NCBI GenBank assembly: GCA_937138675.1
Contig: CAKZPG010000044.1
Location: forward strand, 1 to 53,661
Length of the DNA: 53,661 nt
Reading direction: 5' to 3'
DNA from: an uncultured archaeon
Lineage (GTDB): Archaea > Halobacteriota > Halobacteria > Halobacteriales > Haloferacaceae
The position numbers were made by a program, and so were the translations under genes. A model generated the notes under the pieces. It was not told where the DNA came from. It made no database searches and was given only the letters and a program-made list of their open reading frames with translations. Of the stretch, positions 19,696 through 29,238 are shown in pieces (position 1 is the stretch's first letter; each line of letters starts with the position of its first letter).

Positions 19696-20778
19696 TCAGC
19701 GGTCGCGGCAGGCCGCCAGCACGTCGGCCGCGGCGCCGGACGCCAGCACGTCTCGCGCGGTTGCCAGCCCTTCATCAATCGTGTCGGCGTCGCCACCGGC
19801 GTAGATGCGGAACGCGGCGTTGAGTGCGATCGCGTCCGCGAACCCGTCGTCTTGCTCGCCCGCGAGAACCGTCTCCGTGATCTGTGCGGAGTCCCCCGCT
19901 ACGTCGGTCGGGTCGACCTCAAGATCCTCGCGGCCATACTCCATCCCGTACTCCTCGGTCTCTACCTCGTAGTCGTCAAACTCACCGCTCGCGCGCCACT
20001 CTGCGACCTTCGTGTAGCCCGGACGGATATCGTCGTACCCCTCCATCCCTTGGAACATGATCACCCGGTCGACGTCACTCGTCTCGGAGCGATCAAACGT
20101 GTCACAGACCTTCTTTGCGAACGCGAGATGATAGAACGAGCCGAGGTGGACGTCCGCGTCCGCGGGGTTCGCGAGCGTCTCGACGGTGTTGACGAACGTC
20201 CGCACGCCCATCTGGTCGCGACGGTCCCGCAGGTCGTGGATCCCGGGGTTGAACGCCGGCTGGGAGTAAAATCCGAAGCCCGTCTCGTCGGTCATCGCCG
20301 CCGACTCCGCGGGTCTCAGCTCCGTCTCAATGCCGAGCGCGTCGAGGACGTGTTTATATGCGTCCTGCTTCTGAGTCGGGACTCGGTCGCCCGAGTGGAC
20401 GACGACGGGCGTACCCGCCGCCGCCGCAACAAGGCCGGCACCGACGCCGAGAATCGCCGTCTCGCCCTTCCCGTCGTAGTTCGCGCCGCAGTCGACCGGG
20501 TCACAGTCGGGCGCGGCGCGCCTGACTCCCGCGTTCATAACGTCGAGATAGGCGGCAAGTTCCTCGGGGACGTTGTGTTTCCAGCGGTTCGCGAGCCAGA
20601 ATGCGCCCAGTGTTGTTGGGTCTGGCTCGCCCGCGAGGATGCGTTCGAACGCCTCCTGTGCCTGCGCGCGGGTCATGTCCGCGGCGGACTTCGTGCCCGA
20701 CCCGACCACTTCCGTCATCAGGCGCTTCAGCGGCCACTCACCGAACTCTTGGGCTTCGTCTTGCGTCGCACTCGCCAT
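19696..20778 (-). CDS. Anthranilate phosphoribosyltransferase-like family (TrpD2-type)
   Basis: PLKRLMTEVVGSGTKSAADMTRAQAQEAFERILAGEPDPTTLGAFWLANRWK; GANYDGKGETAILGVGAGLVAAAAGTPVVVHSGDR. Confidence 0.85.
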   Translation of the reverse strand: MASATQDEAQEFGEWPLKRLMTEVVGSGTKSAADMTRAQAQEAFERILAGEPDPTTLGAFWLANRWKHNVPEELAAYLDVMNAGVRRAAPDCDPVDCGANYDGKGETAILGVGAGLVAAAAGTPVVVHSGDRVPTQKQDAYKHVLDALGIETELRPAESAAMTDETGFGFYSQPAFNPGIHDLRDRRDQMGVRTFVNTVETLANPADADVHLGSFYHLAFAKKVCDTFDRSETSDVDRVIMFQGMEGYDDIRPGYTKVAEWRASGEFDDYEVETEEYGMEYGREDLEVDPTDVAGDSAQITETVLAGEQDDGFADAIALNAAFRIYAGGDADTIDEGLATARDVLASGAAADVLAACRDR

Positions 20779-20836
20779 ATTGCGAGTTCGTCCCGGCGAC
20801 ATAAGAACGGACCGCCGGCGCTCGACCGCCGCCCGC

Positions 20837-21859
20837 TCAGTCTACGTCGCCCGTGTATGCCGACGTAGCTGTTGTGACGTTTCCGTCTGGCGTCCCGTTC
20901 TCATCCTCCTCCTCGGACTCACTGCTTATCGACCGGTCTGGATCCCGTTCGCTGCTGGCGAGGAACTCCACGAGGTAGGTGAGGAACACCTCGTTGTCGG
21001 CCACCCGGAAGCGATCCTCCTGCATGAACGTCTTGTCACCCGTGACCACCACGTCATTGCGCCGCACTGCAACGGCGTGGCGTCCGCGTTCGTCGTCGGT
21101 ACTCGACTCGAGCGTTCCCGGCGCCGTCCGGAGGAGCGTTTCTCCGCCGCGCATTCGAACCGCACCGGCGGTGTACATCGTCGTCTCCTCGACGCCGCCC
21201 AACTCGGCCGCGTCAGTCGGCTGCGTGCGGATGAACTTGTAGTTCGCGTCGGCCGACTCCTGATTGGAGAGGTAGGCGGTGCCGATACTCACGCCATAGG
21301 CGCTACCCAGCGTCGTCAGCGCGCTGTCCTGCCTCTGGATCGACGTACCGAACAGCGAGGCACTGACGGAGACTCGATTGGGTTCGCCGGCGATCAGCAG
21401 GCGCCCCCCTTGTCCGGTGAACTGTCTCACGTCATCGACGTCACCCTGACGGTACTCTCGGGCCGGGTCAATAATGACGAACGCTTTCGCGTCGTCCAGC
21501 GCGTCGGCGAGGTCGCCGCTACGGTAGAACTCGACGGTGTAGCCGACGCGGGTTAGTCCACGAACGAGCGGCTCGATCGTCGACCGGTCGAACCGATTGC
21601 CGTGGCCGTCGTCGATGACGACCGTGCCGCTCCCGGTTGTAACATCGTTGTCCGGTGAGATCTCGCCTTCGGCGCCCACATAGTCGACCGAGACGTTCTC
21701 CGGCTGGTACTCTGGGATCGCGAGCGGGTCGTCCGGCGGACTGTCGCCTTGTCCGGCGAGCACTGCGCCGCCCGCGGCCACCGCGACGACGACAGCCGCC
21801 GCGAGCCCTGTCGCGAGCAGCCGGGTTGCCCATCCGCTCGCCCCGAGTCGGTCGCTCAC
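20837..21859 (-). CDS. DUF4350 domain-containing membrane protein
   Basis: N-terminal TM, GTVVIDDGHGNRFDRSTIEPLVRGLTRVGYTVEFY, GGRLLIAGEPN. Confidence 0.75.
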   Translation of the reverse strand: MSDRLGASGWATRLLATGLAAAVVVAVAAGGAVLAGQGDSPPDDPLAIPEYQPENVSVDYVGAEGEISPDNDVTTGSGTVVIDDGHGNRFDRSTIEPLVRGLTRVGYTVEFYRSGDLADALDDAKAFVIIDPAREYRQGDVDDVRQFTGQGGRLLIAGEPNRVSVSASLFGTSIQRQDSALTTLGSAYGVSIGTAYLSNQESADANYKFIRTQPTDAAELGGVEETTMYTAGAVRMRGGETLLRTAPGTLESSTDDERGRHAVAVRRNDVVVTGDKTFMQEDRFRVADNEVFLTYLVEFLASSERDPDRSISSESEEEDENGTPDGNVTTATSAYTGDVD

Positions 21860-22830
21860 GGCCGCACCTCCGCTGTCGTAGCTGGCGGTGTCGTGGTCCG
21901 CGTCGCGTTCACCGACGTGGTCGGCTCCACAGCCTCACCGTCATTCCCGAGGTACGACGCGGGAAGCATCAGAAACGTCGGGCTGTTGTCGTCCGTGTTC
22001 ATGAAGTAGTCCGAGGAGACCATCTGGCCGTTCGGAGCGTCTGCCGCGAGGTAGTTGTTCCGCGAGAGGAAGACGGTCTCACCACGCGGCCGGAGCGTCC
22101 GGACCTCGTAGTTCTCGAGGCCCGCCTCCTCGGCGGCCGCCGTCACCGCGGCCTGTCGCCCGCCGATCCGGTCTGCCATCCCGTTCTCGACGGCCTGCGT
22201 ACCAGAGTAGATCTTCGCCTGTGCGAGTTCGCCCCGGCTGAGTTCAAGACGGTCACCACGCTGAGTCTCGACCGCGTTGTAGAAGCTGTTGCCGAGGTTC
22301 TCGAGCAGGTAATAGAATCCTCGGTCGTCGAACCCGGACAGCTTGTTCGACCCGGTGGTGCCGATGAACTCGTTTGGCTCTACCGACTGCGGCGCGTTGG
22401 CGAGAACACCGACGCTCCCGACCAGCGAGGCCGGCTTCGCGTAGATGACGTCGCTCGGTGCGATCGTGTAGTACGCGCCTGAGGCCGCCGAAGCGTCGAC
22501 GGAGGCGACAACGGGCATCTCCTGGGCCGTGCGCTTCGCCTGGAGATAGAGTTCTTCGCTCGCGGCTGCGCTCCCGCCGCCACTGTTGGCAACTATCACA
22601 ACCGCGTCGATATCGGGGTTCTCACGCGCCTGTTCGAGCATCGACCCAACCGACGAAGACGTACCACCCGTGATCCCGCCTGAGAGCGGGATCACGGCCA
22701 CCGTTCCGTCGGACTCGGTGGTCTGAAACGCGACGGGGGCTATCGCCAACCCAACCACGAGTCCAATAGCGATAAAGAGGACGTACGACCTCGACGCACG
22801 CCTCAGAACCGCTGCAAGCTTCGATAACAC
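21856..22830 (-). CDS. S49 family signal peptide peptidase (SppA-like)
   Basis: AVIPLSGGITGG, PDIDAVVIVANSGGGSAAASEELY, VASVDASAASGAYY; GTG start at 22830. Confidence 0.88.
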   Translation of the reverse strand: MLSKLAAVLRRASRSYVLFIAIGLVVGLAIAPVAFQTTESDGTVAVIPLSGGITGGTSSSVGSMLEQARENPDIDAVVIVANSGGGSAAASEELYLQAKRTAQEMPVVASVDASAASGAYYTIAPSDVIYAKPASLVGSVGVLANAPQSVEPNEFIGTTGSNKLSGFDDRGFYYLLENLGNSFYNAVETQRGDRLELSRGELAQAKIYSGTQAVENGMADRIGGRQAAVTAAAEEAGLENYEVRTLRPRGETVFLSRNNYLAADAPNGQMVSSDYFMNTDDNSPTFLMLPASYLGNDGEAVEPTTSVNATRTTTPPATTAEVRP

Positions 22831-22951
22831 GAAACACAGTACCGTCTCGGCGTACAAAAACCGACCGCCAGTGAACCGCCTCGTGGTCAGGCCCAGAGAC
22901 AGTTGGTCTGCTTCGAAAGGCGTTAAGCCGACGTAGACACAAGCCCAATAT

Positions 22952-24007
22952 ATGTCGCAGGACTGGCGCGCCGACTTAGATAAAGTCGACGCTGCGCTGA
23001 TAGACGGCTTCCAGTCCGGCGTTCCCGTCGCCGAGCGGCCCTTCCGCTCGATGGGAGCAGAGCTCGGGACCTCTGAGGATGAGGCACTCGCCCGCGTGGA
23101 AGCCCTGCGTGAACGTGGCGTTTTCCGCCGGTTCGGCGCCGTACTCAACCCACCCGTTATCGGGTCGTCGACGCTCGCGGCCGTGCGCGCACCAGCGAAC
23201 CGATTTGAAGAGACCGCCGCGGTAATAAACGGTTATCGGCAGGTCAACCACAACTACCGTCGCGACCACGAGTGGAACATGTGGTTCGTCGTCACCGCTG
23301 GCTCGCGAGCGCGCCGTGACGCGATCCTCACGGAAGTTGAGGAGCGTACCGGACTCGAGGTACTCTCGCTCCCTATGCTCACCGACTACTACATCGATCT
23401 TGAGTTCCCGGTGGTGAACGACGACCGGTTCGCCCGCGAGTCGGTGGAGTCGACCCGCGTCGACGCCACCCGCATCAGCGAGGACGCTGTCAGCGATCTC
23501 TCGTCGTTGGAAGCAGACGTCCTTCTCGCCGTTCAGGGCGGCCTTCCGCTCTCGCGCACCCCCTACGCCGACGTGGCCGAGACAGTCGGGGCGTCTACTG
23601 ACGAGGTGCTTGCCGCGGTCTCAGACCTCCTCGACCGCAACGCAATCAAGCGGATCGGCTGTGTGGTTAACCACGTCGTCACAGGGTTCGATGCGAACTG
23701 TATGGTCGTCTGGGATGTGCCGGAAAAAGATCTTGACGACCGTGGGCGCGTCGTCGGGTCACTCCCGTACGTCACGCTCTGTTACCACCGGCCGCGCCGG
23801 ACCGATCAAGACTGGACGTACAACCTGTTCACGATGATTCACGGCCGCGAACAGGCGGCCGTCGATACGGTGATAGACGAACTCGCGGATGACCACCTCC
23901 CATACCCCCACGAGCGGCTCTATTCCACCGAGACGTTGAAACAGACCGGCGCGCGCTACGACGACCTTGTCGAGACGGAGCGCTCGTCCGCGCGGGTCGG
24001 CGACTGA
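22952..24007 (+). CDS. Siroheme decarboxylase-type AsnC/Lrp-like protein (AhbA/AhbB/NirDL family, two fused units)
   Basis: VNHNYRRDHEWNMWFVV in first half and VTLCYHRPRRTDQDWTYNLFTMIHGR in second half; paralogous to 44806-45861. Confidence 0.8.
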   Translation: MSQDWRADLDKVDAALIDGFQSGVPVAERPFRSMGAELGTSEDEALARVEALRERGVFRRFGAVLNPPVIGSSTLAAVRAPANRFEETAAVINGYRQVNHNYRRDHEWNMWFVVTAGSRARRDAILTEVEERTGLEVLSLPMLTDYYIDLEFPVVNDDRFARESVESTRVDATRISEDAVSDLSSLEADVLLAVQGGLPLSRTPYADVAETVGASTDEVLAAVSDLLDRNAIKRIGCVVNHVVTGFDANCMVVWDVPEKDLDDRGRVVGSLPYVTLCYHRPRRTDQDWTYNLFTMIHGREQAAVDTVIDELADDHLPYPHERLYSTETLKQTGARYDDLVETERSSARVGD

Positions 24008-24179
24008 GCGTCTGCCCGCCGTGGGAGTATCCTCACCGGCCTCGCTGTCGGCCTCTGCGCAGTCTACTACTTCGTAGCGGCACGCTCAGACCGGTAGGCG
24101 GTTCCGGCCGGGTCGTTATTGACGATCCAGACGGCGTGACGAACGTGGCGAACAAGGCTGAGACTGAGGCAGAGATGAC

Positions 24180-24983
24180 TCAGGAGAGCGGCGAGATGTC
24201 ATAAAGTGACCGGGCAGTCCGCACGGCTCCCGCACGGGCGAGTGTCGCGCTCCGAAGCGCCCCCGTTCGTGCAAGCGTCGCGCTCTGGAGAGCGCCGGCG
24301 CGGGCGTAGTAGCCTGACTTCCGCGCGGCACCGGCCGCATAGTGGCGCGTTGAGACAGTGACAGGCGTGCGCTGGCCACGAACGCGTGTCGCGCCCGTCC
24401 GGAAGGCCTCAAGAACGCTCTCGGCGGTTTGCGCCTTCGTATCAATCTCGGTGTAGGCCCGGCCCACGTAGCCGACGCGATGTGCATCACTCGCGGCAAC
24501 CCCCGGGAGGCCGTGATGCTCTGCGAACCGCCGGGCCCGTCGGTTCTTGATACCCGTCACCAGCCACGAGTTGTACGTCTCGACGGCGTGGGGGGCGGGC
24601 GTGCAGTCGGCAAGGACCCGCCGGGGGACACCGTGGCGTAGGCGCTGGAACGGGTGGGGGACGACCGCAACGCCACCCTCCCCGTGGACCCACCGGACCG
24701 TCTCGCTTAGCGGCTGCCGGCGTGGCGGGAGCGCCCGCACCCCGAGCGCAAGCAGGTGGCCGTCGGCGGTCGATACTTCGACGCCGGGAATCCCGACCAG
24801 CCCGTAGTCTGGCGCGAGTTCCGCCGCTCGCAGCGAGGCCTCGATCCGGTCGTGGTCAGTCACGACGATACCGTCTAGTCCTACCTCGGCCGCCTGTTTG
24901 AGGAGGAGTTCCACCGGTTCGTGCCCGTCGTACGAGGCCTCGCTGTGGACGTGCGGGTCGATCCGAAGCCGATTCACACACAC
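24180..24983 (-). CDS. PHP-domain metal-dependent phosphoesterase
   Basis: LRIDPHVHSEASYDGHEPVELLLKQAAEVGLDGIVVTDHD.. ASDAHRVGYVGRAYTEI. Confidence 0.88.
   Translation of the reverse strand: MCVNRLRIDPHVHSEASYDGHEPVELLLKQAAEVGLDGIVVTDHDRIEASLRAAELAPDYGLVGIPGVEVSTADGHLLALGVRALPPRRQPLSETVRWVHGEGGVAVVPHPFQRLRHGVPRRVLADCTPAPHAVETYNSWLVTGIKNRRARRFAEHHGLPGVAASDAHRVGYVGRAYTEIDTKAQTAESVLEAFRTGATRVRGQRTPVTVSTRHYAAGAARKSGYYARAGALQSATLARTGALRSATLARAGAVRTARSLYDISPLS
24207..24305 (-). repeat. Three imperfect 33-bp tandem repeats encoding A-R-[AT]-G-A-[LV]-[QR]-[ST]-A-x-x
   Basis: ARAGALQSATL / ARTGALRSATL / ARAGAVRTARS at the C-terminus of the PHP protein. Confidence 0.8.
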
Positions 24984-25164
24984 TGTACGTCAAGCCGGTG
25001 GGTAAATCGCACGGCACGTGTGCATACGTTTCCCACAGTTGGAGACACGAGCGCCTCGTTACACAAAATTGAGGAGAATGCCAGGTCATTTCGGGTCAGA
25101 AAAGATCCAACACGTTCTTTTGAAGCGTCCAGCGCGTCTGGATGGGAAGGCCCCGTTGACAGGA

Positions 25165-26199
25165 CTATGGCCGGATTCGCTCGGCCACTTCTATTCCGCT
25201 CCGGATGGCCGCGTCGACCCGTCCTTCGCCGGCCACCCAGTCGCCCGCGAAATAAAGACCGTCATCCTCGCCCGCGTCAAGCGCTGCTGCGGGCGGCGGT
25301 GAGGCGGGCCGGGCGTACCGCCAGCGCTGGTCGTCTGTCCACGCCGGGTCCGCGAGCCACGGCTCGTTGAGGCGGTCGGCCACGAGAGCGGCCACCTCGT
25401 CGGCGATAGCCTCGCTTTCGCTCTCAAACTCGCCCTCGTGAGCGCGTGCCCAAGCGTCACCCATCTGGACGACGAGTATCTCACCGCTGTCGGGGATGTG
25501 GCCGGCCTTCACGGACTCGCGCCCGATCCACTGGAGCGACCCATCCTCTGTCGCGGCGCGCAGGCCGAACCACTCGCGGTCAAGCGGGCGGTCGTAGCCG
25601 AGGATCACGGAGTGGGCACCGTCGTATTCGACGCTTCCGACGGCCTCGCGCAGGCGGATCGCTCGCTCGCTCGCCCAACCTGTCGCGGCGAGCAGGCTCG
25701 CTGTCTGTGGCGCAGGTGGGGTCAGTAGGAGGACGTCGAATGGTCCGTGGCTCCCACCGTCGTCGTCGGTGAGGCGCCACCCACGTTCGTCGCGGTCCAT
25801 CGCCATTACGCGCGTCTCCCGCTCGACGGCCGCCTCCGTCGCCGCGAGCGCGCGTTTCGCTAGCTGGGTCATCCCCGACTCCCACGCCACCCGGCGGGTC
25901 GGGTCGGAGTCGGTCTCGTTGACTGCGCCCGTTTCGTCGACGGTCCACACCGGTGCCTCTATATCTATCAGGCCGTCGGCTCCGAACTCGTCAACGAACG
26001 CCGCTACCCGCTCGTCTGCAACGGGGAGGTGGCTCGCGCCGTGGTCGTACCGCCGACCGTCACGCCGGCGGGTTGCCGCGCGGCCACAGACGCCGCGGCT
26101 CTTCTCGAGCACTGTCACCTCGGCGCGGGCGTCACGCAGAGCGTATGTCGCCGCGACGCCAGCGGCCCCCGCGCCGACGACACAGACTGAGCGCGTCAT
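25165..26199 (-). CDS. FAD-dependent amine oxidase/renalase-like NAD(P)-binding protein
   Basis: MTRSVCVVGAGAAGVAATYALRDARAEVTVLEKSRGVCGRAATRR.. FAGDWVAGEGRVDAAIRSGIEVAERI. Confidence 0.85.
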   Translation of the reverse strand: MTRSVCVVGAGAAGVAATYALRDARAEVTVLEKSRGVCGRAATRRRDGRRYDHGASHLPVADERVAAFVDEFGADGLIDIEAPVWTVDETGAVNETDSDPTRRVAWESGMTQLAKRALAATEAAVERETRVMAMDRDERGWRLTDDDGGSHGPFDVLLLTPPAPQTASLLAATGWASERAIRLREAVGSVEYDGAHSVILGYDRPLDREWFGLRAATEDGSLQWIGRESVKAGHIPDSGEILVVQMGDAWARAHEGEFESESEAIADEVAALVADRLNEPWLADPAWTDDQRWRYARPASPPPAAALDAGEDDGLYFAGDWVAGEGRVDAAIRSGIEVAERIRP

Positions 26200-26341
26200 G
26201 TCGTTCGACTCCGCCGCTTGCCCCCGACTACATCCTTGCTGGCGCTCATGTTCAGTGCTAGGTCCGGCCCTGCAAAAGCGTGAGGTCGGGGGCAAAGCGG
26301 GGCGCGACAGGTCTTTGCTGCGGCGGTCCCTACACTGTTTC

Positions 26342-26758
26342 ATGAGCGAACCTGACACCGAGGCAGTCGACTGGGGTGCGCTGAGCGACGCGGAGTGGCG
26401 TGAGCGACTGACCGAAGAGGAGTACGAGATTCTGCGGGCGAGCGGGACGGAGCCGAAGTTTAGCGGCGACCTCTTAGACGCGAAAGGCGACGGCACATTC
26501 CGGTGCGCCGGCTGCGGGACGCCTCTCTTCGACGCCGAGACGAAGTTCGAGTCCGGCACCGGGTGGCCGAGCTTCCACGATGTGCTGGACGGAAACGTCG
26601 AGACAGAGGTTGACCGTAGCCACGGAATGCGCCGAATCGAGGTTATCTGTGCGACCTGTGGCGGCCACCTTGGCCACGTCTTCGACGACGGCCCGGAGCC
26701 GACGGGGAAGCGTTACTGTATCAACTCCGCGGCGCTTGAATTCGACTCCGAGGCGTAG
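26342..26758 (+). CDS. msrB: Peptide-methionine (R)-S-oxide reductase
   Basis: FRCAGCGTPLFDAETKFESGTGWPSF.. GHVFDDGPEPTGKRYCINSAAL. Confidence 0.95.
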   Translation: MSEPDTEAVDWGALSDAEWRERLTEEEYEILRASGTEPKFSGDLLDAKGDGTFRCAGCGTPLFDAETKFESGTGWPSFHDVLDGNVETEVDRSHGMRRIEVICATCGGHLGHVFDDGPEPTGKRYCINSAALEFDSEA

Positions 26759-27964
26759 TCAGAACAACAGCTGCCGGGCAAAGCCCGGTGCCTTCTGGAG
26801 GTCTCGCGGCTCAAACGGATAGAGCGTTAGCAGGTCGCGGACGGAGAGGTCGTACCGCTGGAGGCGGTCTGCACCACCGTCACTCAGACGCTCAATCGCG
26901 CGGACGAACCGGTCCTGCTGGCCCGGCGTGAAGTCGTAGAGCAGATCCGAGAGTATGCGCTGGAGCCGCCACCGGTCACCGTACTCGCGGTTCCAACGCT
27001 CCTCATAGGGGCACAGTCGGTCACGCGAGAGGTCACCGTCGGAGAACGCCCGCCCCACGGTCGCCGCAGCCATCGACGCCGAGGCCATCGCCGGGCGGAT
27101 GCCCTCCCCGAACAGTGGATTGATAGACGAGGCGGCATCGCCCACTGCGACGATACCGTCGCGCGCCCGGACGGTTATCGAGTCTGTCCAGACACCCTCA
27201 CCGGCGTGGACGGCACATATCTTGCCGCTGTCCCAACGGTCGTCAGCTGCCACCCATCGCTCAACGTGGTCACGGATCGACCCCTCAGGGTTGCGCGCCG
27301 CGGCGAACCCATTCACCCAGCAGATTCCGGCCTTGTACCGGGTTTTTCCTGCGGGGAACGTCCACGCATAGCCGCCCGGCGCGACGTCGTGGTCGAACGC
27401 AAAGAGGAGCTCGTTGCCCGTCTCGTAGTCGCCTGCTACCTCAAACTCCATTCCGATCCCGCGCTGAGCACTCTCGCGGTCGAACATTCCGAGCGGCCCC
27501 GCAAGCGTCGCGGCCGGGCCGGTCGCGTCGACAGTCAGAGCCGCCCGCACCGTCTCTTCCTCTCCGTCACGTGTAATCGTCACGCCGCGGACTACGTCGT
27601 CCTCCAGGACCGGCGACTGGACCCGAACACCCGTGTGGACGGTCCCGCCGGCGCGTTCCACCTCCGCGCCCAGCCACTCCTGGAGTTTGGGGAAATCGAG
27701 AACGTAGGCGGGGAGCGAGAGTACCGCGCGCTCGGCCGGCCCCTCGAACGATACCCGCTCACACTCGTCCATCACCACCCGGTCGGGCAGGCCGTAGTCG
27801 TCGACGACTTGGTGGAATGTGCCGCCGGTGGATTTGTCGTTGTCACCGAGAGCCTCGTCTGCCTCAAACACCACAACATCGCGGCCACTGCCCGCCAGCT
27901 CGCGGGCTGTCTGGAGCCCTGCCGGGCCGCCGCCGGCGACGACGACCTCGTAGCTGTGACGCAC
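26759..27964 (-). CDS. Geranylgeranyl reductase-family FAD-dependent oxidoreductase
   Basis: YEVVVAGGGPAGLQTARELAGSGRDVVVFEA.. GIVAVGDAASSINPLFGEGIRPAMASA. Confidence 0.85.
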   Translation of the reverse strand: MRHSYEVVVAGGGPAGLQTARELAGSGRDVVVFEADEALGDNDKSTGGTFHQVVDDYGLPDRVVMDECERVSFEGPAERAVLSLPAYVLDFPKLQEWLGAEVERAGGTVHTGVRVQSPVLEDDVVRGVTITRDGEEETVRAALTVDATGPAATLAGPLGMFDRESAQRGIGMEFEVAGDYETGNELLFAFDHDVAPGGYAWTFPAGKTRYKAGICWVNGFAAARNPEGSIRDHVERWVAADDRWDSGKICAVHAGEGVWTDSITVRARDGIVAVGDAASSINPLFGEGIRPAMASASMAAATVGRAFSDGDLSRDRLCPYEERWNREYGDRWRLQRILSDLLYDFTPGQQDRFVRAIERLSDGGADRLQRYDLSVRDLLTLYPFEPRDLQKAPGFARQLLF

Positions 27965-28072
27965 GAACTGTATACAGGCTGACCCTGACTAATTCGTATC
28001 GGTCCCGCGGGACGTGGGAGTCGCTACCGCGCGACGCGGACGACTTAACACCCGCCCGCTGCTATCATATGT

Positions 28073-28357
28073 ATGAGCGATGAGACCAGCCGGAAACCGT
28101 TGCGAATGCCGGACGATAATCAGGTGTTCGGGACCGTCACCGAACACCTCGGTGGGAACCACGTCCGTGTGCGCTGTGCGGATGGTGTGACGCGACTCGG
28201 CCGGATTCCCGGTCGAATGAAGTACCGGACCTGGATCTCCGAGGGCGACGTGATCCTTCTGGAGCCGTGGGAGTGGCAGGATGAGAAGGGCAACATCGAG
28301 TGGCGGTACACAGAGCAGGACGCCGAACAACTCCGGCAAGAAGGCCACATCAAGTAG
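28073..28357 (+). CDS. eif1A: Translation initiation factor aIF-1A
   Basis: [59 protein letters not shown]. Confidence 0.95.
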   Translation: MSDETSRKPLRMPDDNQVFGTVTEHLGGNHVRVRCADGVTRLGRIPGRMKYRTWISEGDVILLEPWEWQDEKGNIEWRYTEQDAEQLRQEGHIK

Positions 28358-28454
28358 TCTGCGGGCTGGCGCGTCTCCCGAGAATACGTCTGTCGCTGGT
28401 TGTACGGTCTCTCTCGACTCACGATAGCTCGAATGACCGAGAGCGACGCGTGCG

Positions 28455-28551
28455 TTTGCCGAATCCGCGGCAAAGACAGTCTCTGTGCGTGACGAGCCAT
28501 GGGCTCGTCGGGTTGCTCCTGAGAGAATGTGTCTCGTCGCCTGCGGCGACG
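28455..28551. repeat. Cluster of three perfect inverted repeats between convergent genes
   Basis: TTTGCCG-AATCCG-CGGCAAA (28455-28474), GACGAGCC-ATG-GGCTCGTC (28491-28509), CGTCGCC-TGC-GGCGACG (28535-28551). Confidence 0.85.
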
Positions 28552-28562
28552 GACCTGTCAGT

Positions 28563-28757
28563 CTATGCGCGGACGACGTTCGTCGCGCGCGGGCCCTTCG
28601 GGGCCTGTTCAATGTCGAACTCGATCTCCGTCCCTTCGGTCAGGTCCTCGCCACCGACATCCTCCATGTGGAAGAATACGTCGTCGTCAGCGTCCTCGGT
28701 CGAGATGAAGCCGTAACCGCCAGTGTCGTTGAAGAAATCAACCTTGCCGTTTGCCAT
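28563..28757 (-). CDS. cspA: Cold-shock protein
   Basis: MANGKVDFFNDTGGYGFISTEDADDDVFFHMEDVGGEDLTEGTEIEFDIEQAPKGPRATNVVRA. Confidence 0.95.
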   Translation of the reverse strand: MANGKVDFFNDTGGYGFISTEDADDDVFFHMEDVGGEDLTEGTEIEFDIEQAPKGPRATNVVRA

Positions 28758-28956
28758 TGCAATTACACCCACGACCGTATCACGTGTAAGTCTTCCGTAT
28801 TTGTTTTTCATACGCCAGCGAATTTAAACGAGTGTATGGCTCAACGAACCGTGGTGGACGTTCGCACTGTTTTGACGAGAGAGAGCGGTCGCTCGCTGGT
28901 GCGTGAACGCATTTCGAAACGTCACGTGTCGCCGCGCGGCGACGACCAGTCCTCGT

Positions 28957-29238
28957 TCAGACGCGCGTGACGTTCATCGCACGCGGGCCCTTCGGGGCCT
29001 GCTCGTAGTAGAGGGGTATCCCTGCGTGGTCGTGTTCCCGGTGTAGCGGTTCGAAGTCGCTGGCGTTGTTCGTCACGAGCACGACACCGTTGTCTCCACA
29101 CCACTGTAGCAGCGCGTCGTCAGTCGTGTACTCGCCGAACCGATCTTTCGCCTGCTCGACTTCGTGTCCGCGTTCCCGGAGCAGTCGCTCGAAGACGCGA
29201 CCGACGTGTTCGTCGAGAAGGATTCGAGCGGTCGTCAC
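28957..29238 (-). CDS. DUF5615 PIN-like toxin candidate with a CspA-derived C-terminus (chimeric/truncated)
   Basis: ARILLDEHVGRVFERLLRERGHEVEQAKDRFGEYTTDDALLQWCGDNGVVLVTNNASDF is PIN-like; last residues YEQAPKGPRAMNVTRV match the CspA C-terminus. Confidence 0.8.
   Translation of the reverse strand: MTTARILLDEHVGRVFERLLRERGHEVEQAKDRFGEYTTDDALLQWCGDNGVVLVTNNASDFEPLHREHDHAGIPLYYEQAPKGPRAMNVTRV

Noticed and set aside
19693-20868. 391-aa + strand ORF antisense to the TrpD2-like gene
   Set aside because: The minus-strand protein has clear family motifs; the antisense ORF has no recognisable domain and is basic.
24020-24100. Short hydrophobic reading frame ARRGSILTGLAVGLCAVYYFVAARSDR* downstream of the Ahb-like gene
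   Set aside because: No ATG, GTG or TTG start after the in-frame stop; too short to support as a gene.
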